Positions 1 to 10,018 of a DNA stretch of 19,797 nucleotides are shown in pieces. Origin of the DNA: Asterionellopsis glacialis (Eukaryota; Bacillariophyta; Plagiogrammaphyceae; Rhaphoneidales; Asterionellopsidaceae); NCBI GenBank assembly GCA_014885115.2, contig WKLE02005124.1:1-19797 (forward strand), read 5' to 3'. Each line of letters opens with the position of its first letter. Position 1 is the stretch's first letter. The notes beneath the pieces were generated by a model. The model saw only the letters and a program-made list of their open reading frames with translations. It did not search any database and was not told where the DNA came from. The position numbers and the translations under genes are program-made.

Positions 1-326
1 CAATCGTCCCATGTCTACTGTCATGCCTGGCCAAAAGTATCAAGTTGCAATTCAGAAATGTGTCTTGTATAGGCCTGAATGTCCTGCCAGTGGTGTTGTG
101 TGATATGCTGTGGTTATTAAATGTTCTCATCAATTTTGGTACTACTCGTTTGCGTAATTGTTGTATCTTTGTAACTTTAGGTTCTTTGTATTGATACAGG
201 GTGTCCTTCTCTACCTCAAGTCTACCTTTGATGTATTCATTGTAGTATTGTTTGTTAACTAATTTGGATTTCTCTAAAGGTGAACCGGTTTTTAATGTGG
301 TGATTAATAATTTTGTATCTGGGTCA
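1..326 (-). pseudogene. Gypsy A integrase N-terminus, zinc-binding (HHCC) part, broken and truncated
   Basis: The first frame (about 326 to 130) reads into a basic stretch with QLRKRVVPKL. A frameshift near 125-135 then moves into a frame containing AYHTTPLAGHSG and YFWPGM, the classic surroundings of the two His of the retroviral-type integrase zinc domain (His codons at 100-102 and 79-81). The Cys pair and the DDE core would lie beyond position 1. Two TGA codons (52-54 and 40-42) interrupt this frame at positions where related integrases, as I recall them, carry Arg. An integrase would insert the cDNA copy into chromosomal DNA. Confidence in the domain is high; this copy is plainly non-functional. 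Confidence 0.85.
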
Positions 327-386
327 TCTTGAAGGGCTTGGTTCTATTGTCATCCATCTATTAATTTTCTTCGTCATAAGTGCTTT

Positions 387-1450
387 TCATCTTTCTAGTG
401 GGTCTTTATCCTGTTCACTATCCTGCTGTAATTGCCTGGTGTACTCCTCTTCTACTCTTTGTTCTGCTGTGATTAATGTGCTTAATATTGCCTGCCAAGT
501 TTGTTTTGGTGTCATTTGTGTGAGTCTATTGTATGTGTTGTTCCATTGTTGTGTTTCCTTTGGAATCTTCTCTGGTGTTGTTGCGATTCCCATTGCTGTT
601 AACAGCTCGTGGGGTCGGATTTCTCTTGTACTTCTTGTGGTGACGCCGTCCAATGCATTACTAAATTCATCTTGCCATGCTGTATTCGTGGTGCTGGATG
701 GTTTATGTTGTACAGAATGGCTGTCGTCTCTTGTTTATCATGGAGGTTCTGTTTAACCTTCATGAGTGCCTGAGGTTGTGCTAGGTATGTACGTTTCGAC
801 TAATTATTGTTGTGCTTTGGAATCCTGATAGTGACCGTCGTTTTGGTCTAAGAAATCCTCCATTGGCGTGAAGCGTTCGTCTTGATCAAGTTCAGCTTGT
901 TTGAAATGCTTGAGTATCTTGTTTGGCACCTTTATTATGACGTACGTGGTTGCTTTGACAGCTCTGCCTTGTTTTGTATTTTCTATTGTTGTCCTATGAA
1001 TTGACCAATGATCTTTGGGAGGTAAATCTTCTGGTACTTCAGTGTCATTGAGTTGTGGTTTAGGAATAGCTTGTGGATCTTGGTTTGTGGCTGTTATGAT
1101 GATGGCTTTACATGCTAGTCTTTGTGCCTTTGGTATTATCTCCTGCCAAACTTCTGTTGCCACTTTGAGATGCCATTCTATAATAACCAATTCTGGTCTG
1201 GTGTCGTGGATTTCCTGTGTTTTCTCTTTTACTGAGCCTTGTGAGGAAAATTCATATGTCTGGAGTATCGTGTTGTTCCTGAAAATGGGTGTCTTCTTCT
1301 GCTTGTGCTGTAGTCATAAGTGTGATTCCTATATCTTGTGCAGCTTCTATTGTAGGTGTGATGCCTGAGTTGATGATCCAAACTGTCCTTGCCCTGTCTA
1401 TTACTTCTGCCATCATGGTTCTTTGAGTGGTGACGGGGCCAACTACTTGA
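387..1450 (-). pseudogene. Extra pol region between RNase H and integrase, possibly C5-methyltransferase-like
   Basis: This stretch lies between RNase H and integrase, where simple gypsy elements have only a short tether. Several minus-strand frames continue one another: 1450-1255 (with VWIINSGITPTIEAAQDIGI), 1245-804 (LVIIEWHLKVATEVWQEIIP, then a basic segment), about 780-690 (ILYNINHPAPRI) and 653-387 (TREIRPHELLTAMGI). The last motif resembles motif IX of cytosine-C5 methyltransferases (R-x-L-T-x-x-E-x-x-x-x-x-G), and the earlier pieces fall in an order compatible with motifs I/II and IV. The catalytic Pro-Cys of motif IV is not visible where expected (EWHLK). The domain identity is therefore an inference; the alternative is an element-specific domain of unknown role. 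The region has TGA, TAA and frameshift breaks. Confidence 0.4.
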
Positions 1451-1584
1451 GGTTGTTGAAGGTTCTTGGAATAGGTCTTGGTTGGTCTTCTTGTACTTAG
1501 TGTAATTGGTTTTGATTAGGTGTCATCTTGGCCTTTGTAGTGATGGCTAAATGCGTTTTTGGCTCTTGTCGGTTTGGTAACTCT

Positions 1585-2301
1585 TTATCTGTGTTTGCTC
1601 TTGATGCTTTTTCTTCTTCTCTCCATTGTGTCAGATTCCGTTAGCATTTGTGCTGGACAATGTACTATTGTGAAGTCAAATTGTAACAATTCTAATTTCC
1701 ATCATTGAATTGTGTGTGTAGCTTCATTGTCCGTTTTGAAGAATTTTAAAAGTCCACTGCAATCTGTTATCCATGTGAATTCTTTGCCTAGTAAGTATCT
1801 CTTAAACTTGAGGAATGCCCATTGACCTGTAGCCGCGTCTCCTACAAATGAGTGTCGTGACAACTTCTCTTTTTGATGTTGAGATATAAATCAATAGGTC
1901 TTAGTCTTAGTCCTTCTAGTCCTTTATTGAACTCGCACTTTCCTCCTAGGATTTCTCTATGGACTGCTTCTTCTACTTTCTGCTTGTAATAATACTGCTC
2001 CTTGTGCATCACAGCTCCAGTCTGTTTTTAAGTAAAATCTTCTATTCGGGTCGGGTCGTTTAATCACTGGGCCTTCCAATATTTCTTGTTTTAGTGTTTG
2101 CATTAAGTCATCATCTACTTTGGTCCACAAAGCTTCTAGTTTTGCAGCTTCTTCTTCTTCTTTCGTACATTCTCCTGGGCTGGGTGCTTGTTTTAAAATT
2201 GTTCTCCACCTATTTACCCTTGCTTCATACAGTGGGAGCCATTTTCTATAAAAGCTGATGAATCTGATTAGCATCCGTAAATCTGTAAATAATATTGGCT
2301 T
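1585..2301 (-). pseudogene. Gypsy A RT connection and RNase H domain, broken
   Basis: The frame from about 2301 carries the RT thumb/connection (LFTDLRMLIRFISFYRKWLP), then RNase H starts with FYLKTDWSCDAQGAVLLQAE, where the Asp is the expected first metal ligand. The frame shifts near 1970 and again near 1870, then continues as SFVGDAATGQWAFLKFKRYL, FTWITDCSGLLKFF and LELLQFDFTIVHCPAQM before a TAA at 1585-1587. This is the usual gypsy RNase H architecture. A TGA lies between IQ and WKLEL, at a site usually Arg in the family as I remember it. RNase H would degrade the RNA strand of the RNA/DNA hybrid during reverse transcription. Confidence 0.85.
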
Positions 2302-3655
2302 CTGGAGGTCCTGCTCGTTGAAACAATTCTTGTAACCATTTGTGTTCTTCCTATTTATGTTTTTGTTCTTAGCAGAATTGGTTCCACAAATTCTGCAGCT
2401 TCGTAACCATTGCTACAAATACTGGATGGGCATTTGTTGCTCCCATTGGCATTGATGTGAACCGCTTCTTTCTGTCCGGGGTAAAGAATGCTGTCTTTGA
2501 CCATGCTGACAGTAACATCAACACTTGTCAATATCCTGCATCCAGGTCCATGGTAATGATGTACTTGGCATATCCAACGTTATCCACCGCGTCATCGCAT
2601 TGTGCCACTGGGAAGGTAAATGGCCTTGTTATTGCATTGAGAGCTCTGTAGGAGACGCATAGTCGGAATACAAACTGGGACCAATGTACGTGTTCTTGGT
2701 TTGGCTTCGATGCCAACACAATCAGTGAACCCCACGGACCTTCTTTGTCCTCTATGATGCCTTTTGCTTCCAATTGTTTAACCAAATTCTTGATAACTCG
2801 TGCTTCATGGGCTCCATAATTTGGAACTTTGCAACATATGGGTTTAGCCGTGCCTGTATCAATGTTAAATGGAAATCCGCGAATGTGTCTTTACATGCCC
2901 TCATGTGTGAAGACATCGAAGAATTTCTTGATGATCATCTTGATAATTGGTCGGTAGAATCTAGGACAATCTCTCCATTGTATGTTCCTGTCTAGTTCTT
3001 CCTGGTGCTGCTTGTTCTCCGGATCGAATTTAATCTCATCGTCTCTTGGGGGTAAGGTTATTTTCTCTTGAACTAGGACATGTCCGTGATCTTCAAACAA
3101 CCAATCTAAGTCATCGCTGGTGTCTAAGAGATCTTTGGGTTCTTTGTATTGTGTCTTCACTCTTGGTTGCCACACTCTCTTGGGGACCTTTACCAGTGTC
3201 GATCCATCTGGATGTTTTCCTTTAGCTGCTAGCGCTTCTTCTTCTGCTGTTGCTGATGCTGCTGCAAATGTTTTCAAAGTTTGTTTGGATATGTATCTAT
3301 CTTCTTTTGCAATTGTTTCTGTGTGTTTTGGATTATCTGTTGTTTCTGTTATTTTGTTAGTTTCTGTGTGTAATTTGTAATCAAATGTAGAATATAAAAC
3401 ATATATGTTAGCATCATGTGGGCGTCGTCTAGCATCCTCGATGACTTTATCTGTCAGGTCGACATCTTCCATGATTTGATATTTGTCTGAATGAAGTACT
3501 GCTTTGCTGTTTGACAAGTAAAATTGTTGATAACTTGTTGACGCCGTTGTTAGTCATTCTTCTGCTTCTTGTTTTAAGATAAATGATTTAACTGGATTTC
3601 CTTTTTCTGCTGCTATCCTTTCAATTGGTTTGTTTTTGGGGGGTCATCCATGTTA
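2302..3655 (-). pseudogene. Gypsy A reverse transcriptase with upstream spacer, broken, palm deleted
   Basis: From right to left the spacer (3655-3000) reads as acidic, Lys-rich sequence ending CPRFYRPIIKMIIKKFFDVF. A TAA (2891-2893) is followed in the same frame by RHIRGFPFNIDTG, GIIEDKEGPWGSLIVLASKP, FRLCVSYRALNAITRPF and YIITMDLDAGY, which are gypsy RT fingers/palm motifs. The next codon is TGA (2528-2530), at the place where this family has Trp (DLDAGYW). Then come FFTPDRKKRF, MPMGATNAHPVFVAMVTKLQ and a TAA. Only about 80-100 nt separate this from the connection domain, so the segment that should carry the catalytic Tyr-x-Asp-Asp box is missing. Other breaks are a TGA near 3550 and a frameshift in a C6 run near 3640. 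Confidence 0.9.
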
Positions 3656-4269
3656 TTTCGTATGAATCTTGAAATAGACCTGATTCACATCTCTTTTCTG
3701 CAAGTCTTGGGACTAATTTTGCTTCCTTGATAAACTGGACTCCATATAGTGCGTCCACGGGTAATTCACTGCTTAATTCGAATTTGATCGTGCAGGTCCT
3801 GTTATGTCTTCATATGGTATCCATAGTATGGCTATGTGTGTGAGTCATATACATGACTTGCTTCCTCCAATATTAATGTCCTCGAACTGCTTTCTTGTAA
3901 TGGAAATAGATCTACGAAGTGTTGAGGGAATACACGATGTAACTCTTTGAAGTAGTTTAAATTGCCCATAGAACAACATCCTTCTGTATCTAATAATCCT
4001 ATTAATGTTCTGGTGTCATTTGGGGTTGTTCCGTCTCCTATTGGGAAGGTGAGAAAGAGAAGTTCAAATGCTACTTTCAGCTGGTATCTTTGAAGTGGGT
4101 GTTGAGTAAGAAATGTCATTGGGACGTCTTCTTGTACCTTGGAGTACATTAAGAATGATCTCCCTGTTTTCCTTGTTTGTCCTTCTTGGTGTTGTGTTGT
4201 CAATTTCCTTTTCATGATGGTGGTAGTTCCCTCCTGGTCATGCTCTATCGTGTTAGCTTCTAGGTTCAC
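3656..4269 (-). pseudogene. Gypsy A retropepsin-like aspartic protease region, broken
   Basis: The frame 4269-3832 contains LIGLLDTEGCCSMGNL. The pattern hydrophobic-hydrophobic-Asp-Thr-x is the retropepsin active-site loop, but the expected Gly after Asp-Thr is Glu here (Asp codon 3988-3990), which should disable it. Downstream the frame moves twice, giving HIAILWIPYEDI and then LSSELPVDALYGVQFIKEA, which looks like the C-terminal half of the protease. The protease would cut the Gag-Pol polyprotein. Gag runs into it without a visible boundary (continuous frame from about 4430), so gag and pro were probably one reading frame. Confidence 0.7.
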
Positions 4270-5862
4270 TTGCTCTAGTGCTTGCTTTAGGGAAGTTATA
4301 AAGGTACGTTGTATGGGTGATGAAATGTTAGGGTTTGCTGCTGCTTGTAATAAATCCTTGACTTCGGCAGATGGGTATCCATCTTGGAACCAATTGGCAT
4401 GGGTTGCTGCAGTTGCTTGTGATGCGGGTCCGTAACTTTGTTCTTTCCTTTGTGCCCTCTTGTCTTGAAATATTTTTTAAGTTCTTCTGGAAGTTTCACC
4501 ATACTCTTTGTTCACTCTTGTGAGGACAGTTTCGCCACAAATGGTAAGCACCATTGTTGTATTACGGGATGCCATTGCATCCGAAACATTTCATTGGTAC
4601 TTTCATTCTGCTTGCTTGCTGTAAGGCTTGTTCTACAATACTGGTTGCTACCATTGGTTTTTGATAAAGTTGTATTTGTTCTTTGGTTAATTTATTCGTC
4701 ATGTCTGCCATGGCGGCTAACATCTGCTGTGTAGTCACTGTGCCTGGTCCTTGGTGTTCTTCCGTTGTCCTTTTAACGAACGTCTTCAGAAGTATTAAAG
4801 ATGGTCCATATATATCTTGCACTTGTTTGTTTTCATGTTCGGGTTTGGTTTGGTGGAAGGCCAGGAATGCTCGTCCTCCTGTTTTGTCTGCTGCGTCTTG
4901 TAGTCCTCGTTGGTATTGTCTTGATGAATCTCTTGCTATTTGTTGCCATTGTCGTCATGAAATTTCTTCTATCTTATTTACTTTCTTCTCTGCTTCAAAC
5001 GCTTCTGCCCTAAATGTGTTAAATCTAGCTAGGTTTTTGTTGAAGTTCGCTGGCAGTCCTTGGTTTAAGTGCTCGAGAGTCTCCTCTTTGAGAACTTGAA
5101 TGAAACTTGAATGGAATAGTTTGGATAAGTTTGGTAAGTCTTGAGGGGGGTTTGTTGGGTCAATTTCCTGGAGTAAATATTGAAATAGTGTTGCCGTTTT
5201 GTACACCGTCTTCTTCACTACCATTCCTCCGTCTCGGTCGTAGGCTTGTTGTCTGATTGCAAATCCTTGACGGGTCATTTCCTTGCTCCAAGTAGTAGGA
5301 ATTCCGAACTCAAGGATCTCTAGTATTTCTTCGTTGGAGAGTTTCAAGTTCTTGTCTGCTCCAGGGAACTTTTCTAAGTATCCATTTAGCATGTGGAGAG
5401 CAGCTTGGTACTCTTTTGATGTCAGTTCACGTGGCTTCCTGAGGAACCAGGGCATATAGTGTTTCTGCTTCATGAGCGCCTTAAGTGGGAAAAAGTGATT
5501 CTTGAGGTCATCTTCAACCAACTTGGAATGCTCCACTGTCTCGTTACCGCATTGCGTAGCCACAGCACTGAATACTCGCAAACCTTCTCCCCATAGTAAA
5601 GCACAGACCATCAAGTAGTGGGCGGGCCTGGTTGTGATGTGTTGTCCGCAAATCACTTGGTCCAGATTATTGAACCAATCCAGTAGTTCTCTAGGAGATC
5701 TGTGATTATAGCACAGAAACTCAATAGTGTACTTCTCTTTGGAGTTTTGATCTCCGGGATTCAATAACAGGCTAACTTTTGTGTACTGCACCTAAGCTTG
5801 CTTCTGTTCTTCTGTATTCTGAATTTTGAGCGGGATAGGAGGTGGTGGTTAGCTTCGACCAT
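4270..5862 (-). pseudogene. Gypsy A Gag with CCHC-like zinc knuckle, broken
   Basis: The likely start is the ATG on the minus strand at 5862, shortly after the 5' LTR and in the context MVEAN. A 1-nt shift after it, then a TAG (5792-5794), precede the long frame 5791-4955 that forms the capsid-like helical body. A TGA (4955-4957) is followed in the same frame by YGPSLILLKTFVKRTTEEHQ, LTKEQIQLYQKP and the nucleocapsid-type knuckle: Cys 4586-4588, Cys 4577-4579, His 4541-4543, Cys 4526-4528, i.e. C-X2-C-X11-H-X4-C. A TAA (4562-4564) falls inside the knuckle and a TGA (4496-4498) just after it. A frameshift then leads into the Gag-protease linker. Gag would package the element RNA. Length (~500 codons) is normal for the class. 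Confidence 0.85.
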
Positions 5863-5901
5863 GTTGGGATTAGTCACTTTTCACGTGGAGTGTTAACACT
5901 A

Positions 5902-6265
5902 TGCACTATGTGAAAAATGATAGAAAATATTGAAAATGAAGTACAGTTTGCTAGAGTAAATAAATTATGAGCTATTTTAGAGTTTAACTAAAAATACCCA
6001 ATCAGAAGGTGCCGAGTCATTGTGGTTCTGATGAGGAGTGGAATTTGATACGCTTCACTCATGACGTCAGTGTTTGTATGAGTGCTGTGCGTCACTGCGC
6101 GTTTGCGTCTGTCCGCTTGATGACGTCATCATATTCATCTTGTCTGTACGTGTAATGACGTCATCACGTCATCACGTCTGTCCGGTTTGTGAGGTCATCA
6201 CATCACGTTCTGTCCATACTAAGGTTGATTGATATATCGTGTGAGTCTCGCGACTTGCCTACTCA
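5902..6265 (-). repeat. 5' LTR of gypsy A (~364 bp)
   Basis: The segment is shared with 18882-19371 in the same orientation. Nearly identical blocks include the surroundings of ttatgagctattttaga (near 5965), the TGACGTCA-rich part (6060-6200) and ggttgattga (near 6223). Similarity stops at tgcactatg on the left and just after ttgcctact on the right, giving TG...CA ends as expected for LTRs. It lies immediately upstream (minus sense) of gag, so it is the 5' LTR. It lacks about 115-125 bp present in the other copy. No canonical tRNA primer-binding site is recognisable after the LTR end (5901 leftward); a gtgttaacac palindrome is there instead. Boundaries are estimated to within a few bases. Confidence 0.8.
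6062..6163. promoter_or_regulatory. CRE/bZIP-like palindromes (TGACGTCA x3) in the LTR
   Basis: Perfect TGACGTCA octamers lie at 6062-6069, 6121-6128 and 6156-6163, followed by half-sites (catcacgtcatcacgtc and tgaggtcatcac). TGACGTCA is the cAMP-response-element core bound by CREB/ATF-type bZIP factors. In diatoms TGACGT-type elements are known from CO2/cAMP-responsive promoters. Their position in the LTR, which carries the element promoter, suggests bZIP control of transcription. That function is an inference from sequence and location. Confidence 0.5.
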
Positions 6266-6482
6266 AATACCATGTATATTCTGTAGGTGACCTAGTTACA
6301 TTAGAGAAGCCAGGAATAGTACCTAAGATGGACCGTGCTCATACATGTCCTCATGAAGTGCTACAAATATTTATGAATGGTACTGTGTGCATCTGTTGAG
6401 GCATTATAGAAGAGACAGTTAACATCTGTTGTGTGACACTGTACATACTACAAACACACACAGGCCAGTTTGGGAAGCAAAT

Positions 6483-6709
6483 GAAGTACACTCCCTGTAG
6501 GACACTCTTGAGGACAAGCAGACAGACTCCATAAATTTACCATTTACTAAGATTTCCTGAATCTTGACTTCTAACTGAATTGCCAGATTTCTCCAGCATA
6601 AAACTAACTCTTTAAACTAGCTCATAATTTTCATCACAGAACAAAAGGCTTCTTTTCATTTGTGTGTTGATTGTCTGATTGTTGTGTTGTACGGCCGTTG
6701 ACACTATTA
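6483..6709 (+). repeat. Direct repeat copy 1 (~227 bp)
   Basis: The block starting gaagtacactcc and ending near ttgacactatta recurs, diverged, 315 bp downstream. Shared words include aagcagacagact, ttaccatttacta, tttcctgaat and the 30-bp stretch around gtgtgttgattgtctgatt. No coding potential was seen. A short portion (aactagctcataatttt) resembles the gypsy LTR read in the opposite orientation, so these may be remnants of a related LTR. The flanking 6266-6482 holds nothing else recognisable. Confidence 0.7.
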
Positions 6710-6797
6710 TTCTAAGTCCCATATTTTGGCCTCATCAGGCACATTTTTTCAGTTCATGACAAAAAATGTCTCTCATCACATGAGAATCAGTGTATTT

Positions 6798-7029
6798 GAA
6801 GTACACTCTCTATAGGACAATCTTGAGGATGGATGATTGATGCGTGGGCAAGCAGACAGACTCACAGAAAAATTACCATTTACTAAAATTTCCTGAATTC
6901 TTACTTCTTACTAGATTGCCGGATCTTCTCCGGATTAAACTAAGCTTGTAACTTTCATCACCAAATAAAAGTCTTCTTTTCCTTTGTGTGTTGATTGTCT
7001 GATTGTTGTGTTGTGCCGTGGTTGACATT
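6798..7029 (+). repeat. Direct repeat copy 2 (~232 bp)
   Basis: This is the second copy of the 6483-6709 repeat, in the same orientation, carrying a ~20-bp insertion (gatggatgattgatgcg) after ttgagga and other small indels. The 88-bp spacer between copies and the following 7030-7190 show no gene. The open frame crossing it on the minus strand has no support as a gene. Confidence 0.7.
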
Positions 7030-7190
7030 AGCGGCATAGGGCAGTATTGCTTAGGCACAAGCTGATCCCACACTGACTAGTAGGTCTAGAGGTAACCTGT
7101 AACTTAACCCAAATAAACAGTAGCAATAGAATAACAACAATAGCTCTAAAGTCTCAATCTCACCAGGCTTCTGTCTTTATCTCACAAAAG

Positions 7191-9908
7191 AGAGCCACCC
7201 TAAGTTGTGAAGCCTGTGGTAGACTGTTCAACTCTCACTGAGCTCTCACAACCCATATTGACAAGAGCACTTTTTTATGGAGATTTCTTATGCAATGATA
7301 CTGCTCCAATCATTGCCCATACAGTTTACATATATCAAAATGGTACAAAGGTACCTGCTAATGAATCACAAGACACTGTGGCCTACAAAATGATCAAGAA
7401 GATCCCACCCAATATGTAGATGCACACTTTACTAACAATGGCAGCTCAATTCTTGATTTAAATAATAACAACAACAACAATGATGATGATGCCTTTGATG
7501 GTACATCTGATAATCAGGAGCATCCTGTTTATTTATCTCATGAAACTATCATGAGTACAGAACTGTTGTTCATGTTACATGATGCTGGGGCTCCATTGAG
7601 CCTGTTTGATAAAATAATTGCATGGGTTGAGAATGCTATATCCCGTGGAGATACTATTTCTGGAAAGAATTTGCAAAGGAAAACTATTATTAAGAATTGG
7701 AAAGAGCATTCAAACCTGAAAATTGTAAGCCAAGCACAATCCCTTACATGTTAGAAGGGGGTGGTAAAAAAGATGTAGTAGTGTTTGATTTCAAGGCAAT
7801 GTTTGAATACTTGATAAATGATCCAAGAATCAATAATGCACACAACTTAGTGATATCTGAGACTGATGCTACCAAGTATAAATCTGAATATGAAATTGGT
7901 GACACACTTGAAGAAATTTACCAAGGTGAATGTTGGAATAGTAAAAAAGAGTTGTGCACCACCAACAAAGATATTTTTTATAGAATAATTTCCATTCACC
8001 TTGGTGTTTTTTTATCAGGCAGATTAGAGCCTGTAATGATGTCACTCACAATTTTTAATCAAGCAACTTGGAATCAATTGCATATGTGGTGTCCAATTGG
8101 GTTTATAAATAGGCTAGAAGATAATTATGGAAAAGAGGATGATATTGTGTTAAGAGGCTGCAATAGTAGGAATTATCATTGAGCTCTGAGATTAATTCTA
8201 TCTTGTATCAAACAAGAGAAAAATCAGGGAGGAAGGACCACAAATATATGTATTAATGGAAACATGCATCAGGATATGGTCTTCAAAATTCCTGTTCTTG
8301 TTGTTTTAGGTGATTGTGAAGGTTTTGATGATCTATATGCAAGGTATAAATTGCATTCTGGATTAGTCAAAAGGTTATGCAGAGATTGTTACTGTCCTAC
8401 TGCGAAAGCAGACTACCCTAATGATATTTGCAAACCACATGAAAGAAAAAACCTCTTTGGGATGACAGATAATGAGTTACAAGAAATGTCACGCTACAAA
8501 TTAGATAATGCATTTGATGCAATAAATATGGCAGACAATGAGCAAATGAAATCAGGAGCAACACCACCTGAAATGTTACATTGGCTAGATGCTGGGTTGA
8601 ACAAACAGTGTACTGGATTTTTTATAATGAAATACTTGGAAAAGCAAGTAAAAGGAGGACTGCATTTGACTCTGTCCTAGCCAAAATTTCACAACAATGT
8701 GGACATCAAAGTGACCGTGACATGCCAATTGTTACATTCAATAATGGCTATGCAAAGTTGGTGGCTAGCACAATCAAGTCATCCAAATATACAGGTTTAT
8801 TGTTAGCCTGCATTTTGACCTGGCATACCCATGCTGGCAAAGCTTTGTTTGCTAATAATGTGTATCATGAAAAACGAGAACTAAACACTAACTATATGCA
8901 TTTAATGGAAATGATGCTTTGTCTTGATTGATGGATGAAAAATGGACCAAAATTATTGTCAACTATAAATGAATATGGGCATTCATTCAAAACATTAATG
9001 TTATTGCATCATAAATTGGTTGATTGTAATGAAGGCTTGGGATTGAAGACAGCAAACTTTCATCAAATAAGCCATATTTGAAATACATCAATTGGTATGG
9101 CAATCCACAAAAGGTCAATACAGCTAGACCTGAAAATGGGCACATTAAGAATAACAAAAACCCTGCTAGAGTAATTTAATGCTGTCCAAGCACATTGTCA
9201 GTGCAAACTGCAAGCAGATGTTATGAAAAATGCCTAATTGATTTTGCTAAGTTGACTATTAATTTAGACAACTGGAAGAAGAAACCCAAGAAGAACCACA
9301 TAGAGGGTGTGCTATCTGGCACTCAATGCAGTATTCAAATAACCAAAAACCCTGAAACAAGTGGATCATACTTTTATGTAGATTTTGGGAAATGTACACC
9401 TTATACTATTCCCTTCTCCATTCTTCAGTATATAGGGGAAACAATATTGAAGAACAATCCTGAAATCAATATTTGAATGGGATCAGAATGTTATATTCAT
9501 CAACAAACATTTTATAGTGCACATCCCTATTACCTGTCTCTCAGACCTTTTCATGATTTGTGTTATTATAAAACACAAAGAATGCATTACGCAAGGATTG
9601 CCAAGATTCTAGGATTTGTGGACATACAACATGAACTTGCTGACGAGAATAATTTATCATGTGGGGTTTCAACTACTTGTGTACTTGCAACTGAATACCC
9701 AGTGGATCTATCTGTATTAGTTAAAACATGCAAACTAGAGATGACTAACCAAGGAAACTACATTTATTCTTTAGTACCTGTGGATGATGTAAAAGGTCCA
9801 GCTTATTGCATTGAAAATATTATTGAAGAAAATGTTGAATTTACTCAGGAAGACATTGGGTAGATATTTGTAGTTGATCATCATAAAACTTGGGTGGAAA
9901 ATGTTTAG
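7191..9908 (+). pseudogene. Transposase-like gene with N-terminal C2H2 finger (Plavaka/CMC-like), broken
   Basis: The N-terminus (frame of 7206) reads CEACGRLFNSH, TGA (7239-7241), ALTTH: C-X2-C-X12-H, a C2H2 finger lacking its second His. After shifts there is an Asn/Asp-rich run (7461-7495) and FMLHDAGAPLSLFDKIIAW. The frame from about 7700 gives KPSTIPYMLEGGG, VVVFDFKAMFEYLI, GRLEPVMMSLTIFNQATW and CPIGFINRL. After a TGA (8180-8182) the same frame gives PVLVVLGDCEGFDDLYARY, VKRLCRDCYCPTAKADYP and TPPEMLHWLDAG. A shift near 8660, TGA (8929-8931), TAA near 9175 and TGA (9474-9476) follow; the C-terminal part has FYSAHPYYLSLRPFHD and ARIAKILGFVDI. The end at TAG 9906-9908 is estimated. This order matches large transposase-like proteins with an N-terminal finger that I recall from diatoms and Plavaka-like elements. 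Catalytic acidic residues were not assigned. About 900 codons, clearly dead. Confidence 0.65.
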
Positions 9909-10018
9909 TACCAAGACACTAAAAACATATATAAAACAAAATTATTCTTTATAAGATGAATTGTAGGCCATGCACTACTTTCTTGTATTTACCCATTACA
10001 AACCAATCTAAACTATGC

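Larger units (their letters stand above)
1..6265 (-). mobile_element. Ty3/gypsy-type LTR retrotransposon A, decayed, 3' part cut by window edge
   Basis: Read on the minus strand the order is 5' LTR, gag, aspartic protease, reverse transcriptase, RNase H, an extra region, integrase. Protease-RT-RNaseH-integrase is the Ty3/gypsy order (Ty1/copia has integrase before RT). Copying would go through an RNA intermediate in Gag particles. Every coding segment carries in-frame stops or frameshifts, and the RT palm is partly deleted, so this copy cannot be autonomous. The 3' end (integrase core and 3' LTR) lies left of position 1. The wording of Gag and RT resembles gypsy families common in diatoms; this is recalled and not checked by search. 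A second copy of the family sits at the right edge of the window in the same orientation. Confidence 0.9.

Noticed and set aside
313..5099. Several plus-strand open frames of 60-150 codons across 313-5099
   Set aside because: They lie antisense to well-matched gypsy Gag-Pol segments, have hydrophobic Cys/Ser/Val-rich shadow composition and no motifs.
5862..5901. tRNA primer-binding site next to the 5' LTR
   Set aside because: No recognisable 12-18 nt match to a tRNA 3' end; only a gtgttaacac palindrome is visible, so none was annotated.
6873..7073. 66-codon minus-strand open frame
   Set aside because: It falls inside repeat copy 2 and is not maintained in copy 1.
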